Source of the DNA: Psococerastis gibbosa
Taxonomy: Eukaryota; Arthropoda; Insecta; Psocodea; Psocidae
Assembly: GCA_963971405.1 (NCBI GenBank)
Contig: OZ020484.1
Span: 2,480,001 to 2,544,000 of the forward strand
Direction: 5' to 3'
DNA length: 64,000 nt
The translations under genes and the position numbers were made by a program. Below, piece after piece: positions 53,104 through 63,487 of the stretch; positions within the stretch are counted from its first letter, which is position 1, and every line of letters starts with the position of its first letter. The notes beneath the pieces were generated by a model. That model was given only the letters and a program-made list of their open reading frames with translations. It was not told the DNA's origin and did no database searches.

Positions 53104-54865
53104 TAGCAGCTGACGAAACGTTTACAGGTTTACCCACTGATAATGGTTCCATCCAAATGTTCAGGAGTAATCCCATGAGGCCACAACATGACAACCCAGA
53201 CATTGTAAACATTTCTAATGACATCAATTATTCGACTGCTATGTTAATCAGATGTACTGTACGAGGTGAAGGTACAACAGGTACAACAAGGTACAAACGT
53301 GACGCACGTTTATCTACATATCAATTTGACATTTTGACACCTAGAAAAACAATGTGAAGCATTTAATTAATTGACACGGATCAAATAAGCCTAGTTTCCA
53401 CAGTAACTACGTTTTCTGCTTCTTTAGTAGCAATCTAACGATTTGGAATGGTTTGTACTTTGTAGTAAATCTGTCCACCTTCTTCTCCATTCACCCTTGT
53501 ACTGGGCCGTTCCATATAGGTCCCGTCGCCACCAATAGCTTGCATGAGGTCTTGTCAGCTCCCAGGCATTCATTGACTTTCAGAGACAGTCGGAGGGGGA
53601 AAATCAAATATTTCATGTCTTCTTCATCCTCAAATGCCTCTTCAAACGAAGATTGGCTATCATCATGGCATTGCACCTTGGAGACTGCTGCGCTGATAAG
53701 GGAAGTCGTGCTCTTGTCAAACCACTGCACCAGGTTCATCAACCAGGATAATCTTCTACTCCATCCACTTCGTTCTTCTCACGGATATCGTGGATATTAG
53801 TGACTTCCTTCTATTTTATCCTTTGGATTAGGTAGATACTTTAATAGGCTTATTGCGAACTAGCGATAAATTACTAACAGTATTTCCTGGCGGTCCATAT
53901 AGGAGAGAGTCCGCTTATAATATTTTTTCTTTGGATTGTCGATGGGTCGATTGCATAGTCTGGAATGGGCAGCACACTAATAATATCATACTACAAATCT
54001 TAATGGTCAAGTATGCAATTGTTCCTTTTTGGTTACTGGGACATAAAAACGTGCGTAGAAATCTCTGAATCGAATATTTCGACCATCACAAAGCTTCCCT
54101 TCTTCTACGTATAAATAGGAAAGCAATAAGTCTATGAACAAAACAGAGAACTTCATTATCACAAAATGGACTCAAAGCGCAGTTCAGACCCGGCCTTGGA
54201 GCCGAGGAGCTTGGCGGAAGCCTTCTCAGCCCATAAAAAGAGCTGGGTACCACCTAAATGCAGCAGTATATCTCGGCGTGACCTTGAGAAGGAGTTATTT
54301 TCCTGGTCCTACTGCTACTCTTTGTTTGCCTGACAATTATTTTTTGTCCAGCTGGAGCAGTCACATCTAAATAGCCCATGAATTCGCAGCCTCCGCCGAC
54401 ACTTCTGCGCAAACGAGTTTTCGGCATTGGGCTTGAAATCGCTATAAGTTCCAGCCTTCTACAATATACAACGAGATCCCACGCGATTTGTTCGGGGGAC
54501 ATGGTCTACGGAACCGATGGACGATGGACATATTTATTCTATAGGACCGAGGGTAACGTCATACAGATTTCGGCGACAGCTTAGCGTGGGAAGACATTGT
54601 TGGCATTGCAAAATATCAAGGAATTGGGTGGGGGGGGGGGAGGCGAATGGCTAAACAGGCTCCAAACTCTGTATATAAAGCGAGAATGGAGGTCAGAAGG
54701 CGAGAAATCATGTCACGGAAGCGCAGAAAGCGTAGAGAGTGATCTGTTAGAAATGTCGGTGGTAGTTTGAGAGAGAATGATGGACAGAGGTGGCGCGAGA
54801 GACCAAGCCCACCCCGAGCCGTTGAGACGGAAGAATGGAGAAGAAGCTTGAAAGAAGGTTTTGCT
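53104..54865. other. Intergenic repeat mosaic
   Basis: About 53600-53770 is family D with its (TTC)n edge (CAAATGCCTCTTC, ACCTTGGAGACTGCTGCGCT). About 54000-54125 is the minus-strand end of repeat A. A G run lies near 54630. Open frames here (for example 53052-53357, 53453-53800, 54134-54370) cross repeat junctions and show no domain. No gene. Confidence 0.45.
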
Positions 54866-55222
54866 TGTTTTCCAACGCCTGCTTTCAGCATTTCTGCTTT
54901 AAGCAACCATGTCAGTCTGGCGGGGGGAGTGAGTCTGTTTATTTACTTGAGGAACCCTACAGGCAGACTCTGTCACCAAAGGGAGAAGGGGAGTTGATTG
55001 ACAGGGTGGACCTCCTGATTATAGTGGATTCCGAACCACTTGGGGAACATAGTAAAGTCACACGATTAATTCGGAGGTGACTCGACCCGCATATAAAATA
55101 AATAGTAGTCTGAGCGCGTTATCAGGTCCCACCATGTTCCCCTGCCAACGCTGAGAACACTACCAAGCTTGCTACAGTTTCGAACAGGCTCTGCTCTTGT
55201 GGATTTCACATGGTATGGCTGT
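54866..55222 (-). mobile_element. Retroposon family C, near full length
   Basis: CCAACGCCTGCTTTCAGCAT, GCTTTAAGCAACCATGTCAG, TGGACCTCCTGATTATAGTG, CCACTTGGGGAACATAGTAA, and an end near GGTATGGCTGTTGGCA match the reference copy at 38351-38706. No target duplication recognised. Confidence 0.85.
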
Positions 55223-55364
55223 TGGCAGAATAAAGGTATGAGGGGGGGGGGGGGCTGATGTAGAATTTTATACACAAGAATGGCTTGATGGTCTGGTCTG
55301 TGAATGGTATATTATAACAGAACCGGAAATAACTATTCTGAGCTCTTTACATCTTGATGGTTAA

Positions 55365-55560
55365 ATCAGTTGTGGCCAGCAATGTGCCCGGCAGCCCCTG
55401 TTTTCCCATTGGAGTTGTCTCAACTCAGGTCAGCCGGAAAAATTTTCTTTTTATGGCGAGCCTCGAACCTCGACTTTCCATTTCGTATTTCATAGCCAAG
55501 ACCTCTACCAACTGGACTACTGCAAACCAAATACTTTTGGTACACTCTAACCATTGAGAT
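55365..55560 (-). mobile_element. Second tRNA-derived SINE family (SINE-2)
   Basis: Read on the minus strand from the right, TAGTCCAGTTGGTAGAGG is a full box A, and GGTTCGAGGCT about 45 bases on is a close box B. The tRNA-like head is followed by a body (AACTCCAATGGGAAAACAGG, GGGCACATTGCTGGCCAC). Copies or pieces: 14115-14335 and 62320-62680. Confidence 0.7.
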
Positions 55561-56059
55561 GAAGGAGTTACTAAGAATTCTCTATCACTCTCACTATATG
55601 CCCTACGGCCCAATGTAAATGCACTCTTGCTTTCACAAACTCCTCTAGATCACTTTCTTTCGTGTGGAAACATGAACGAAATGAAACGCATGGACGCAGC
55701 TCAAACACAGTCCTTCAAGACACCCTGAAGTCTGGCAAGGGTTGAACTGTTGGACGAAGGCCGTCCGTTCTTTATATATATTTTTTTATATTTAATTTAA
55801 AAAGATACAAACAATTTAATGAATGTATCCGATTGACCTTTTCAGTCGCCTCTGTAGGTTATTACCCGTGATGAGTACGACACGTCTCCGATTGCATGGC
55901 GTGTAAAGACTCGCACAAGTGCAAGCACGTTACAGTCGACTCTTGACACATGCTAGTGTAAGCGACTGAATCCGATAATGCACAAGGTTTCGCCTATTTT
56001 CGAAAATCCTGTTGGACTAAGAACGGCGAGAAACACTATTTCTTCTTTTCTTCTTCTTC

Positions 56060-56230
56060 TTCTGGCTCTACAGCCCTTGATGTGCTTTGGCCTGCTCGAC
56101 AACACTCCTCCAGTCATCTCGGTTATGTGCAACGCAACGCTTCACCATCTATGGACTCCCAACTCGCGAAGGTGGAGGAGTCGCCTTCCTGTCATGCTTG
56201 CTTTACTATCTTTTTCGGCATGCTGTCGAG
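56060..56230 (-). pseudogene. RTE-like LINE C-terminal scrap
   Basis: GCTCTACAGCCCTTGATGTG, GACAACACTCCTCCAGTCAT and GACTCCCAACTCGCGAAGG repeat the reverse strand of the 26300-26470 and 46081-46287 pieces. A (TTC)n run precedes it. Frame-broken. Confidence 0.6.
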
Positions 56231-56574
56231 AAACATTAATGGCCATCAGAAATTGCTTAGGGGACGCTATCTATACTGTCAGTGACTGTACTGCATTATG
56301 ACATTAACTATCAGACTAGACGAGTTTTGACGACTTTACAATATATACCTTTTTGTACTGTATGTGCCAATAAACAGCTCCAGTTGCCAGGGTGAGATGT
56401 GACCCTCCTCCACTCCCGGTTATTCCACATTTCCTCTGGTACCAGTCCGACTCTTCTGAGATTGTTCTCAATCTGGTTCCAATATCACTTCCTTGGCTTT
56501 CCCTCTATTTCTTAATGCAGCCATTTCCGTGCGCACTTGCTATTATGTACAGTAGTATTGTTTGACACAGTCCC

Positions 56575-56930
56575 AGGCCCAGTGTGGGCCCATAGGACTC
56601 CAGTGGACCTCCTGATTATAGTGGATTCCGAACCACTTGGGAAACACAGTGAAGTCACACGATTAGTTCGGAGGTGACCAGGACAAGTCCTAACATGTTT
56701 CCCTACCGGCACTGTGCACACGACCAATTTATCTGCAGCTTTGAACCTGCTCTGGTCCGCTGGATTCAACTTGGTATGGCGGCCGGCACCTGCTATTATA
56801 CCTAGGTACATACCCTTTACGTGTCCGAACCATTGCAGTCTCCTTCTCACTATTCTCTCCACTGATAGTCCACCCACCCCGAACTCTCTTCTTATCAGCT
56901 CATTTCCCAGTCTATCCGCCTTGTCCTCAG
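56575..56930 (-). other. Junction of family C retroposon with LINE fragment
   Basis: 56575-56790 is family C (TGGACCTCCTGATTATAGTG to TTGGTATGGCGGCCGGCACC). It passes directly into a minus-strand LINE fragment (56805-56930) reading LIRREFGVGGLSVERIVRR and RLQWFGHVKGMY, a motif common in RTE-type ORF2 proteins. The open frame 56512-56877 simply spans this junction. The fusion suggests family C heads may be joined to LINE sequence by template switching, or by chance insertion. Confidence 0.55.
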
Positions 56931-58219
56931 ACGAACTGTTCCGATGAACATGAGCCCAGCCGCTTGTATTTAATTGTCTTGTCTTGACGCGTGCCAGGTG
57001 ATCCCAACGCGCCTTTTTGGCTTTGTGGCACCGGTTCAGTATAATTTGTTATGTTTTTTTGATAAATTCACGCATTATTATTATTATTATTATAAATGAA
57101 AAAATTTAAACAGATGGGTGAGTTAAAAGCGGGTATAAAAAGATGGCTGGTCAATGGGAGTTAATAATAATAATAAAAACTGACATTAAAATAACAAGTT
57201 AAAATAAAAATAAAAATAAAATAAACATTATAAATAAATAACAAAAATAAATGATTAAGCCTTGTTTAGCAGCACTGTATGAGTCTTTTGTCCCAAATAA
57301 GCGCTAGCTTGGGGATGCGGGATGGTATTATTATGTATTGTATTTTTGTAATATATGCTCCTTGTCCAGGGAATACTGGACAAGGAAAAGAAAGAAAGAA
57401 AGAAAGAAAGAATTGTTAGAAATACTTATGAATACCTCCTCGTGGTGAAGATGTAAGCACGTAATGGCGACTGAACAGATAGGGGACCGAGTTTGAGCTG
57501 GAATAAGCGAAAAACACAGTCGTTTCTGGGTAGGACACTCATCTGTCCTGGGGTCGGGAAACTGGCCCCGAAGGCATATGAACTCAATGAAGAGTAAACG
57601 GCATACGGATGCAGATAGCAACGGGAAACCACTGCATTACAATCCCTTAGTATATTCCTCATGAGCACAATTGCTATGATGATCGCCAATCTGTAGAAGA
57701 AGATGAATATATACAAAATAGTTCTACATCACATGCGACTAACGCCGACGTCGAATGTTCCAGAGTCTCGTGATCACAAGGCCAGCTACCTGGTACCTAG
57801 TATTACACTCCATATTAGGCTTCAACATCCAGCCGGTACCAGCATTAGTACTCAGGGAATGTTTACACGGGCTGTACAATCTTACAATTTAAATTCGTAT
57901 TGTAAATTTACGTATTGTCCAGTCAGTTCACGCAGTTGCGTGTCGAGACCTGGTCACCTCCGAATTAATCGAGTGACTTTACTATGTTCTCCAAGTGGTT
58001 CGGAATCCACTAAAATCAGGAGGTCCTCCTTGTCAGTCAACTCGTTTTCTCCCTGAGGTGAAGGACTGTAGGAGTCTGCCCTTAGGGGGCCTCAAGTAAA
58101 AGAAACGAACTCACTCCCCAGCCAGGCTGACAGGGTTGGAAAAAAAAAAAGTAATTTCAAGCTAAGAAAATGCCAGTGTTGTATGCACATGGCGAATCGA
58201 GGGAATAAGGTTTTCGAGC
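56931..58219. other. Intergenic, simple repeats and family C/D pieces
   Basis: (ATT)n near 57080, (GAAA)n near 57388-57412. About 57600-57700 is family D with an AAG-rich edge. About 57945-58140 is a family C piece. No exon-like sequence recognised. Confidence 0.45.
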
Positions 58220-58680
58220 AGTGGCGACCAAGTCTCCTTAATCAATCACAATTAGCACTCGGTACAGTATTCAAACTCCACACAGGGGTCAGGCAGCCTG
58301 CTACGGCGCCATCTTTTCCTTGGTCCGCCATGGTAGCTATCTTCCCCGCTCTCTATCACCAGTGATTTCACTTGAATATTGCCAGCCGTGGGGACCTTGT
58401 CTCATTAATTAATTAATGAACATAAGCAATGTGTGCTTATGGGTGCCTGTCAATCAATGACCATAAGCACAGTGCAGAGTTTTCAATCCACACAGGCTGC
58501 CTGTTACGCTGCCATCTCATCCCCGGTTCGCCATGGCGGCTATCTTCTCCGCTCTCTATCACCAGTGCCATCACCTGGCCATTTCCAGCAGTTGCGACCT
58601 TGTCTCCCTAATCAATCACCATAAGCACTCAGTACAGTGTTCTAATTCCAAACAGGCAGCCTGTTACGTAACACATGGAG
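58220..58680. repeat. Tandem repeat, about 2.5 units of 170-205 bp
   Basis: Unit starts at 58224, 58390 and 58594 (GCGACCTTGTCTCC-like). Each carries CATAAGCAC or its variant, CCACACAGG, CAGCCTGTTACG, CGCCATGG and CTCTCTATCACCAGTG. The middle unit has an extra block with ATTAATTAATTAATG. Overlapping short open frames follow the unit and are not genes. Confidence 0.75.
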
Positions 58681-59261
58681 GTCGTCCACATGGATCGCTA
58701 GATGGTCCACTGTACACAAATCTAGATGTAAACCACGTGATAGGGCTGTCCGTCAATGACACCAACAAACTACGGGGAAAGAATCAACTGAAAATAGAGA
58801 AATATTGTAAACGGGGGGGGGGGGGGATGGGGTGTCACGATTCCCTACAAAATGAAATGAGTTTACACTAGCCCAGATAGTAATTAACTTGACAATGGAT
58901 CAATAATGTTCTAGGCATAACAATAAAGGATGGGCTCTAAACTGAAACGGAACAAGAAAGTTACGATGAGACTTCCCATTTTCTCTGGGTAGGCAACATG
59001 TGAAATTTTTGAAACTTTGTGAAATTGAAACACCCAGCCGGCCACCAATCCATCACTAACCCGTTAGTTTCCATGAATACGGCCGGAACTATTTCAGCCT
59101 TGTCGCGCAGCCCGAGTCTGATGCATTAGCCCAACCCTTTGAATTGGGCTCGTTTTCTCGTCCTAGTTGGACAGTTCCTTCAGAGTTCTTTTACCTTAGT
59201 TCTTTCTACTGTTCTACTCTGTTCTTTTACCCTTATGTTGCCCCCTCTCGATTACAAACTA

Positions 59262-59531
59262 ATGGCGGGTTCTGGCCTCCCTTTTCCCGTCTGGCGAACG
59301 TTGAACCGCCTCCGGACCGGTACCGCACTCTCGAAGACCACCGCTGCCAGGTGGGGATTGTGTGCCGCTGAGGAAGTCCAATATGACTATGGGACTCTTC
59401 AGGATACCGCCCACCTGCAGGTCTGCCCGCTACTGTCATCTGGTCCCTGCACAATTGACGACCTGCATGATATAAAGCAAACGACAAAGCCGTCCAAGCT
59501 GCTCGATTTAGGACAACCCATTTCAATTTAA
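59262..59531 (+). pseudogene. LINE C-terminal zinc-knuckle fragment
   Basis: Reads FPVWRTLNRLRTGTALSKTT, ARWGL, then QDTAHLQVCPLL and PCTIDDL. The RTLNRLRTG-x-x-RS...RWG...C-x-CG...QD-x-AH-x-x-x-CP arrangement is typical of the end of insect LINE ORF2 proteins. Cysteines of the middle pair are lost by mutation. Upstream is unrelated, so 5'-truncated. Confidence 0.65.
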
Positions 59532-60089
59532 ATGCGTGTTTCCATGGACACGCAAAGTATGTAAGTACCCTTATGTTAAGCCTAGTTTTCAGTGTGCCAG
59601 GCCATACGACCTTATCATTCATAGACATTTCATTTCATTGACATTTCGCGAAGCTTTGCCGTAGCAAATCTGCTTCATTGCGCTGTCCTTAACGAATCTA
59701 TTCTATTTCATTATCGTTGGTAACTTCAGAGTCGTCGGAGACAATAGTGCACAGCATCCAAGAGATGCAGTAGGTACATATTGAGCAAGCTGTCCGAGTT
59801 GCCCAACAGACCCACGAGTCACTGCACATTTATTTATTTACCCGTCTGGTGCAACCCGGTCGATCTTGACCTCTTGTCTTTGTTAACATAATTTGTCTAT
59901 TTTATTGACACCAGTCTTTACAACCAGTCAACCATCCATCCAATCAAATTGATTGATTGATTTCCTTGATTGTCTACATTGACCATGTCTCTATGTAACC
60001 ACCTTACTTTTCATTGATTGAAGGTTTGTTATAAAAAGACGACGTCTGGCGTAACCAATAAGCGCGACAGTAGCCACAAGTCATCATTG

Positions 60090-60585
60090 CGGAGTTAGGA
60101 CTATGAAGCCCTCCCATAAACTCGACTAGGAAGGCCCGGGACCACCTACATTACATGCGCACCGCAACATGAACCGAAAATGTAGCAAGTGTGGGACTCG
60201 AACGGGAGCGGGAGAGAGGGAGGGACAGAGAGAGTGGCGTATCCGTAGAAATGATGAGCCCTACGCGATCCACAAAGAACCCACGACAGTAGCCGAAATC
60301 AAGAGAGCCCCCATCAGGTACGGCACATAGGGCACCTGGAACGAATGCCAGGCAATAGGGCAACAAGAACAGCCTTACACAAGGTACCCCAGGGGAGAAG
60401 ACAACCCAGGATGCGATGGCTGGACGACTTCGAGGTGGATCAGGCGTCGATGACTGGCGAAGGAGAGCGCAGGACCGCGCAGCAGAGCAGAACAAGGCCC
60501 TTCACGGAGTATAGTATAGTGGGACTCGAACCAACAATCTTTCAGGCGAAAGTCCGAGTCAGTACCACTACTCTACATGTTCTGA
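60090..60585 (-). mobile_element. SINE-1 copy split by a LINE insertion
   Basis: The SINE body lies at 60090-60203 (reversed: AGCCCTCCCATAAACTCG, GGAAGGCCCGGGACC, AAAATGTAGCAAGTGTGGG) and its head at 60519-60585 (CCAACAATCTTTCAGGCG, ACTACTCTACATGT). The two halves overlap by the 13 bases GTGGGACTCGAAC, which the single-copy SINE has once. Confidence 0.92.
60204..60518 (+). mobile_element. 5'-truncated LINE insertion with 13-bp target duplication
   Basis: The insert is bounded by GTGGGACTCGAAC at 60191-60203 and 60519-60531. It encodes LINE ORF2 C-terminal residues: EWRIRRNDEPYAIHKEPT in one frame, GRRQPRMRWLDDFEVD in another, and GVDDWRRRAQDRAEQNKALH after a shift. The 3' tail is short (GTATAGTATAG-like). 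Truncated at the 5' end, as usual for target-primed reverse transcription. Confidence 0.9.
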
Positions 60586-62319
60586 CAAATCAATATGAAC
60601 GGAAGCAATCCGCTAGCCCTATCAATCAAGATCTTGTTGTTATCATCAGCACAATAGAGTTTCCAAGCCAAGCCACGTACAGAAGATGGGAGCGGTAAAT
60701 AATGCATTAACATGCACATAATTAACACTGATAAGAACAAGCCAATATGACAAGATGAAGATTAGTTCAAAGGTTAATACAGTCCGTGGGATAATTTAAG
60801 GAAATATGGAAAATTTCTTATCAGAGGCTATTGGCTGTAGGTTGCTGTGAAAACACAATAAGGGTCTTCACAGTGTTCGTGTTATCGAGTTATACCTAGT
60901 TAAGTGTGTTATATCAAGCTAAGTTAACACACCGATAACCCGACAACCAGCTAACCAGCGTGCTATCCTAAACCCACTTCCAAGTTGGTTAACATGTTAT
61001 TTACCTTGCTATAGCTCAGGTTTGACCGCCGCCATATTTGTTTTTGTCGATTGATTTGAAACACGCGTTTAAAATTTTGTAGCATTTAAATTTATTTGTA
61101 TAATCTATTATCACAAGCACTTACCGTAATTACTTAAAATTATAATAACCAAAATGAACAAAAAATATAAACAAATGTGGCACTAGAATAGAGTTCTGCC
61201 ACTTTCTTTAAACCCGTGTCACGAACGTCTGACTACTACCACGTTGTTTACTCTGTCGATATAGCATGATAACTCACTCCCGAGGTCCATTCACGATTGT
61301 GTGTTAACTTGAATAGCACATCTAACTCGATAACAAGAACACTGTGAAGACCCCTAATAAGGTTATTTACAATGTTGACGTTATCGAGTTTAAATGGTAT
61401 CCAAGTTACCACACCTCTGGGTATTGAAGGTTCGCCATGATAAACAAATATGGCAGTGGTTGATGGCACAGTGCCAATCAACTATCAGCAAGGCGCCACT
61501 TTAACAGTTTAACTCGCTATAACCAACGGTTAAGAAACGGAAACTAACATACTTTGGCCATGTCATGGGGAAAGAAAAGTATCGCCTTCTGCATGTAATA
61601 AAAACAACAATAATAATTCTTGCATTTTCTTAATTGTGTTTTACAACAGTAAAGAAAAGCTAAAGTGCCCTTCATGCCAGCGGAAGATAGAAGGACAGAG
61701 GGCTCCCGGCAGAAGAACATCCTGGTTGAAAAACTCGAGGCAGTGGTTTGGCAAGAGCACGACTTCCCTTTTCAGAGCAGCAGTCTCCAAGGTACAAATT
61801 GCTACGATGATGGCCAATCTTCGACGGAAGAGGCATTTAAAGAAGACGAAGAAGAAGTAGTAAATTAGTTCGACAAATGGACTTAAATATTTGAAAGCTC
61901 ATTTTTTCTTATTTTTTTTTTTTTAAATCTTAACGCTACGCCCTTTGGGGCTTACGCGTTATATATGTTTATGTGTAGTACTGTGCTTTGGCGCCTATTC
62001 CACCTACGTCAATAGTCATTAGTAAATGTGGTATTGACGTAGGTGGAATAAGCTCCGTTTGAATGGGGTTGGTGTGGTGTGCACTAGTGACGTTCGGCAA
62101 ACTGTTACAAAACGCGGTAGACAAGGAGTTGCCCAGGTACCGTCTACATCAGGTTGCCTTTGTCTATTGTACGATTTTTTGGTATTAGGAGTTAAGGAGT
62201 TGAAAGCTTATATCTTTGAGTTGTTCATAAGACCAAAACATGCACAAGCTTAACAAAATAAAAATGTCGTGCCATGAAAACTAATTGAGGTTCTAGACCT
62301 CTCTCTTGACCACTGCCCT
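60586..62319. other. Intergenic; family D copy and small hairpin
   Basis: About 60835-61400 has loosely inverted segments: GGTCTTCACAGTGTTCGTGT at 60863 and ACAAGAACACTGTGAAGACC at 61332 pair almost perfectly, so a diverged foldback of about 500 bp is likely. About 61735-61860 is family D reversed (GCAGTGGTTTGGCAAGAGCA) with an AAG-rich edge. At 61990-62055 ATTCCACCTACGTCAATAG and CTACGTCAATACCACA-type arms form a hairpin. No gene. Confidence 0.5.
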
Positions 62320-62680
62320 ATCTGTGATGTTGTGGTCAGCAACAAGCCAGGCAGCCCAAGGACATCCACCCCATTGGGGGGGTAGTTGTGGATCCAAGTA
62401 GAACAATCATATGTAGTATGAATTAAATTAGAGCGTAATAACTATAATTTAACTTTCAACGGAATTTACTATTTTTTGCCGGGGGGGGGGGGGGGGGAAA
62501 CTACCCCTCCTGTATCCGTCCATTCGGCAGCCGTATTTCCCCCTACTGGCTATCAATCGTTGTAATGTACCCGAATTAGGGCTGGGTGGGTCCAGGTCCG
62601 ACGGAAAAAAGTTTACTTTTCTGACGAGTTTCGTACCTCAAAATTCCGTTCGACCAACTGGCCTATTACGGATTGAATAA
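62320..62680 (-). mobile_element. SINE-2 copy
   Basis: On the minus strand from the right: TAGGCCAGTTGGTCGAACGG (box A form) and GAGGTACGAAACTCG (degraded box B), then a body resembling 55365-55560 (GGCTGCCTGGCTTGTTGCTG). A 17-G run at 62481-62497 interrupts it with the usual GGGGGG...CTACCCC repeat edge. Confidence 0.6.
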
Positions 62681-62776
62681 ATGTTTTCCCGCTCTTTCTA
62701 CTGTACAGTATTCGATTTCATTAAATACAGAGGCCTATTCATTCATTGGTGTATTTTCAAATTGAAAAATTTTACG

Positions 62777-62782
62777 AAAAAA
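62777..62782 (-). terminator. Pol III terminator of tRNA-Sec
   Basis: Six T on the minus strand, starting two bases after the tRNA discriminator base. A run of four or more T is enough to end Pol III transcription. Confidence 0.85.
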
Positions 62783-62784
62783 GT

Positions 62785-62871
62785 CGCCCGTCAGGTGGAA
62801 TCGAACCACTCCGCCTCACGACGGCTACAGGTTTGAAGCCTGCACCCCGGACCACCGAAGTTCAGACGGGC
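62785..62871 (-). tRNA. tRNA-Sec: Selenocysteine tRNA (anticodon UCA)
   Basis: The 87-nt gene reads GCCCGTCTGAACTTCGGTGG at its 5' end and ends CACCTGACGGGCG. Seen: a long acceptor stem (first seven pairs perfect), the D-region GGTGGTCCGGGG, anticodon arm GCAGGCTTCAAACCTGTAG with TCA at complement of 62834-62836, a long variable arm (CCGTCGTGAGGCGG), and T-arm GTGGTTCGATTCCAC. The internal AGGCTTCAAACCTGTAGC is the signature of animal tRNA[Ser]Sec, and the 87-nt length equals the human gene. It is charged with serine, converted to selenocysteine via phosphoserine, and decodes UGA with a SECIS element. It has a T6 terminator and TATA-like box, so it looks like a working gene and not a SINE or pseudogene. 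Implication: this species still makes selenoproteins. Confidence 0.95.
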
Positions 62872-62892
62872 AAGCAACAACCAGCTTCTTGT

Positions 62893-62900
62893 GCTATATC
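62893..62900 (-). promoter_or_regulatory. TATA-like box of tRNA-Sec
   Basis: GATATAGC on the minus strand places the A/T core about 24-29 bases before the tRNA 5' end. Animal tRNA-Sec genes are known to use an upstream TATA and PSE (type 3 Pol III promoter) instead of relying on internal boxes. A PSE near -60 is expected, but no consensus could be confirmed. Confidence 0.6.
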
Positions 62901-63172
62901 AATACAACTACAGTCAGTGGGTCTCTACTGCACTTGAAGATCAATACCAAATTCTGCTTCATAATTCAGTCGTACAGGAAAATATGAATTTACCGAGTTG
63001 GAAACGCTTTTAATAATGGTCACAACGTTTTACAGCATGGGTTTAATTATTTGTCAATTTTGAACTGAATTAAGGGTTTGATACCCTTTTGGTTTACTGA
63101 AACTAGCTTGTTAATGTTTGTTAATGGTGAAGAGTTCCTCCAAATGACAAAGCTATATACAACGACATGATA

Positions 63173-63485
63173 CAGAATAACTCCTAGTATCCGAATCAAC
63201 TGGAACCGGACCCTATTCGGATAGTTGGAGTTAATTTTTTTTTTTTAATACGAAAAAGAGCATATTTTCGGTACTGTATCCATATTTTGAAATAAATGAA
63301 ATGAATAGTAGTAGCCTGGTATTGCACGTAAAAGAAAGTATACTGCACAGTGAACATCAAGGTTAGTAAACTGTTTCAACGTTCAATGCATACATCGGTT
63401 TCGGTCACAGGTTTCGGTAACCGAATCGCGCACATTCGGCTAATTTTTTTGTCTGAAAACGATTCGGATAATTGAAGTTCAACTG
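63173..63485. mobile_element. pogo/Tigger-like MITE with TA duplication
   Basis: The left end CAGAATAACTCCTAGTATCC and right end (reversed) CAGTTGAACTTCAATTATCC are related inverted repeats ending in CCGAATC. TA flanks both sides (63171-63172, 63486-63487). CAGTTGAAC...ATCCGAA termini with TA duplication are typical of pogo/Tigger derivatives. Length is 313 bp; no coding. Confidence 0.85.
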
Positions 63486-63487
63486 TA

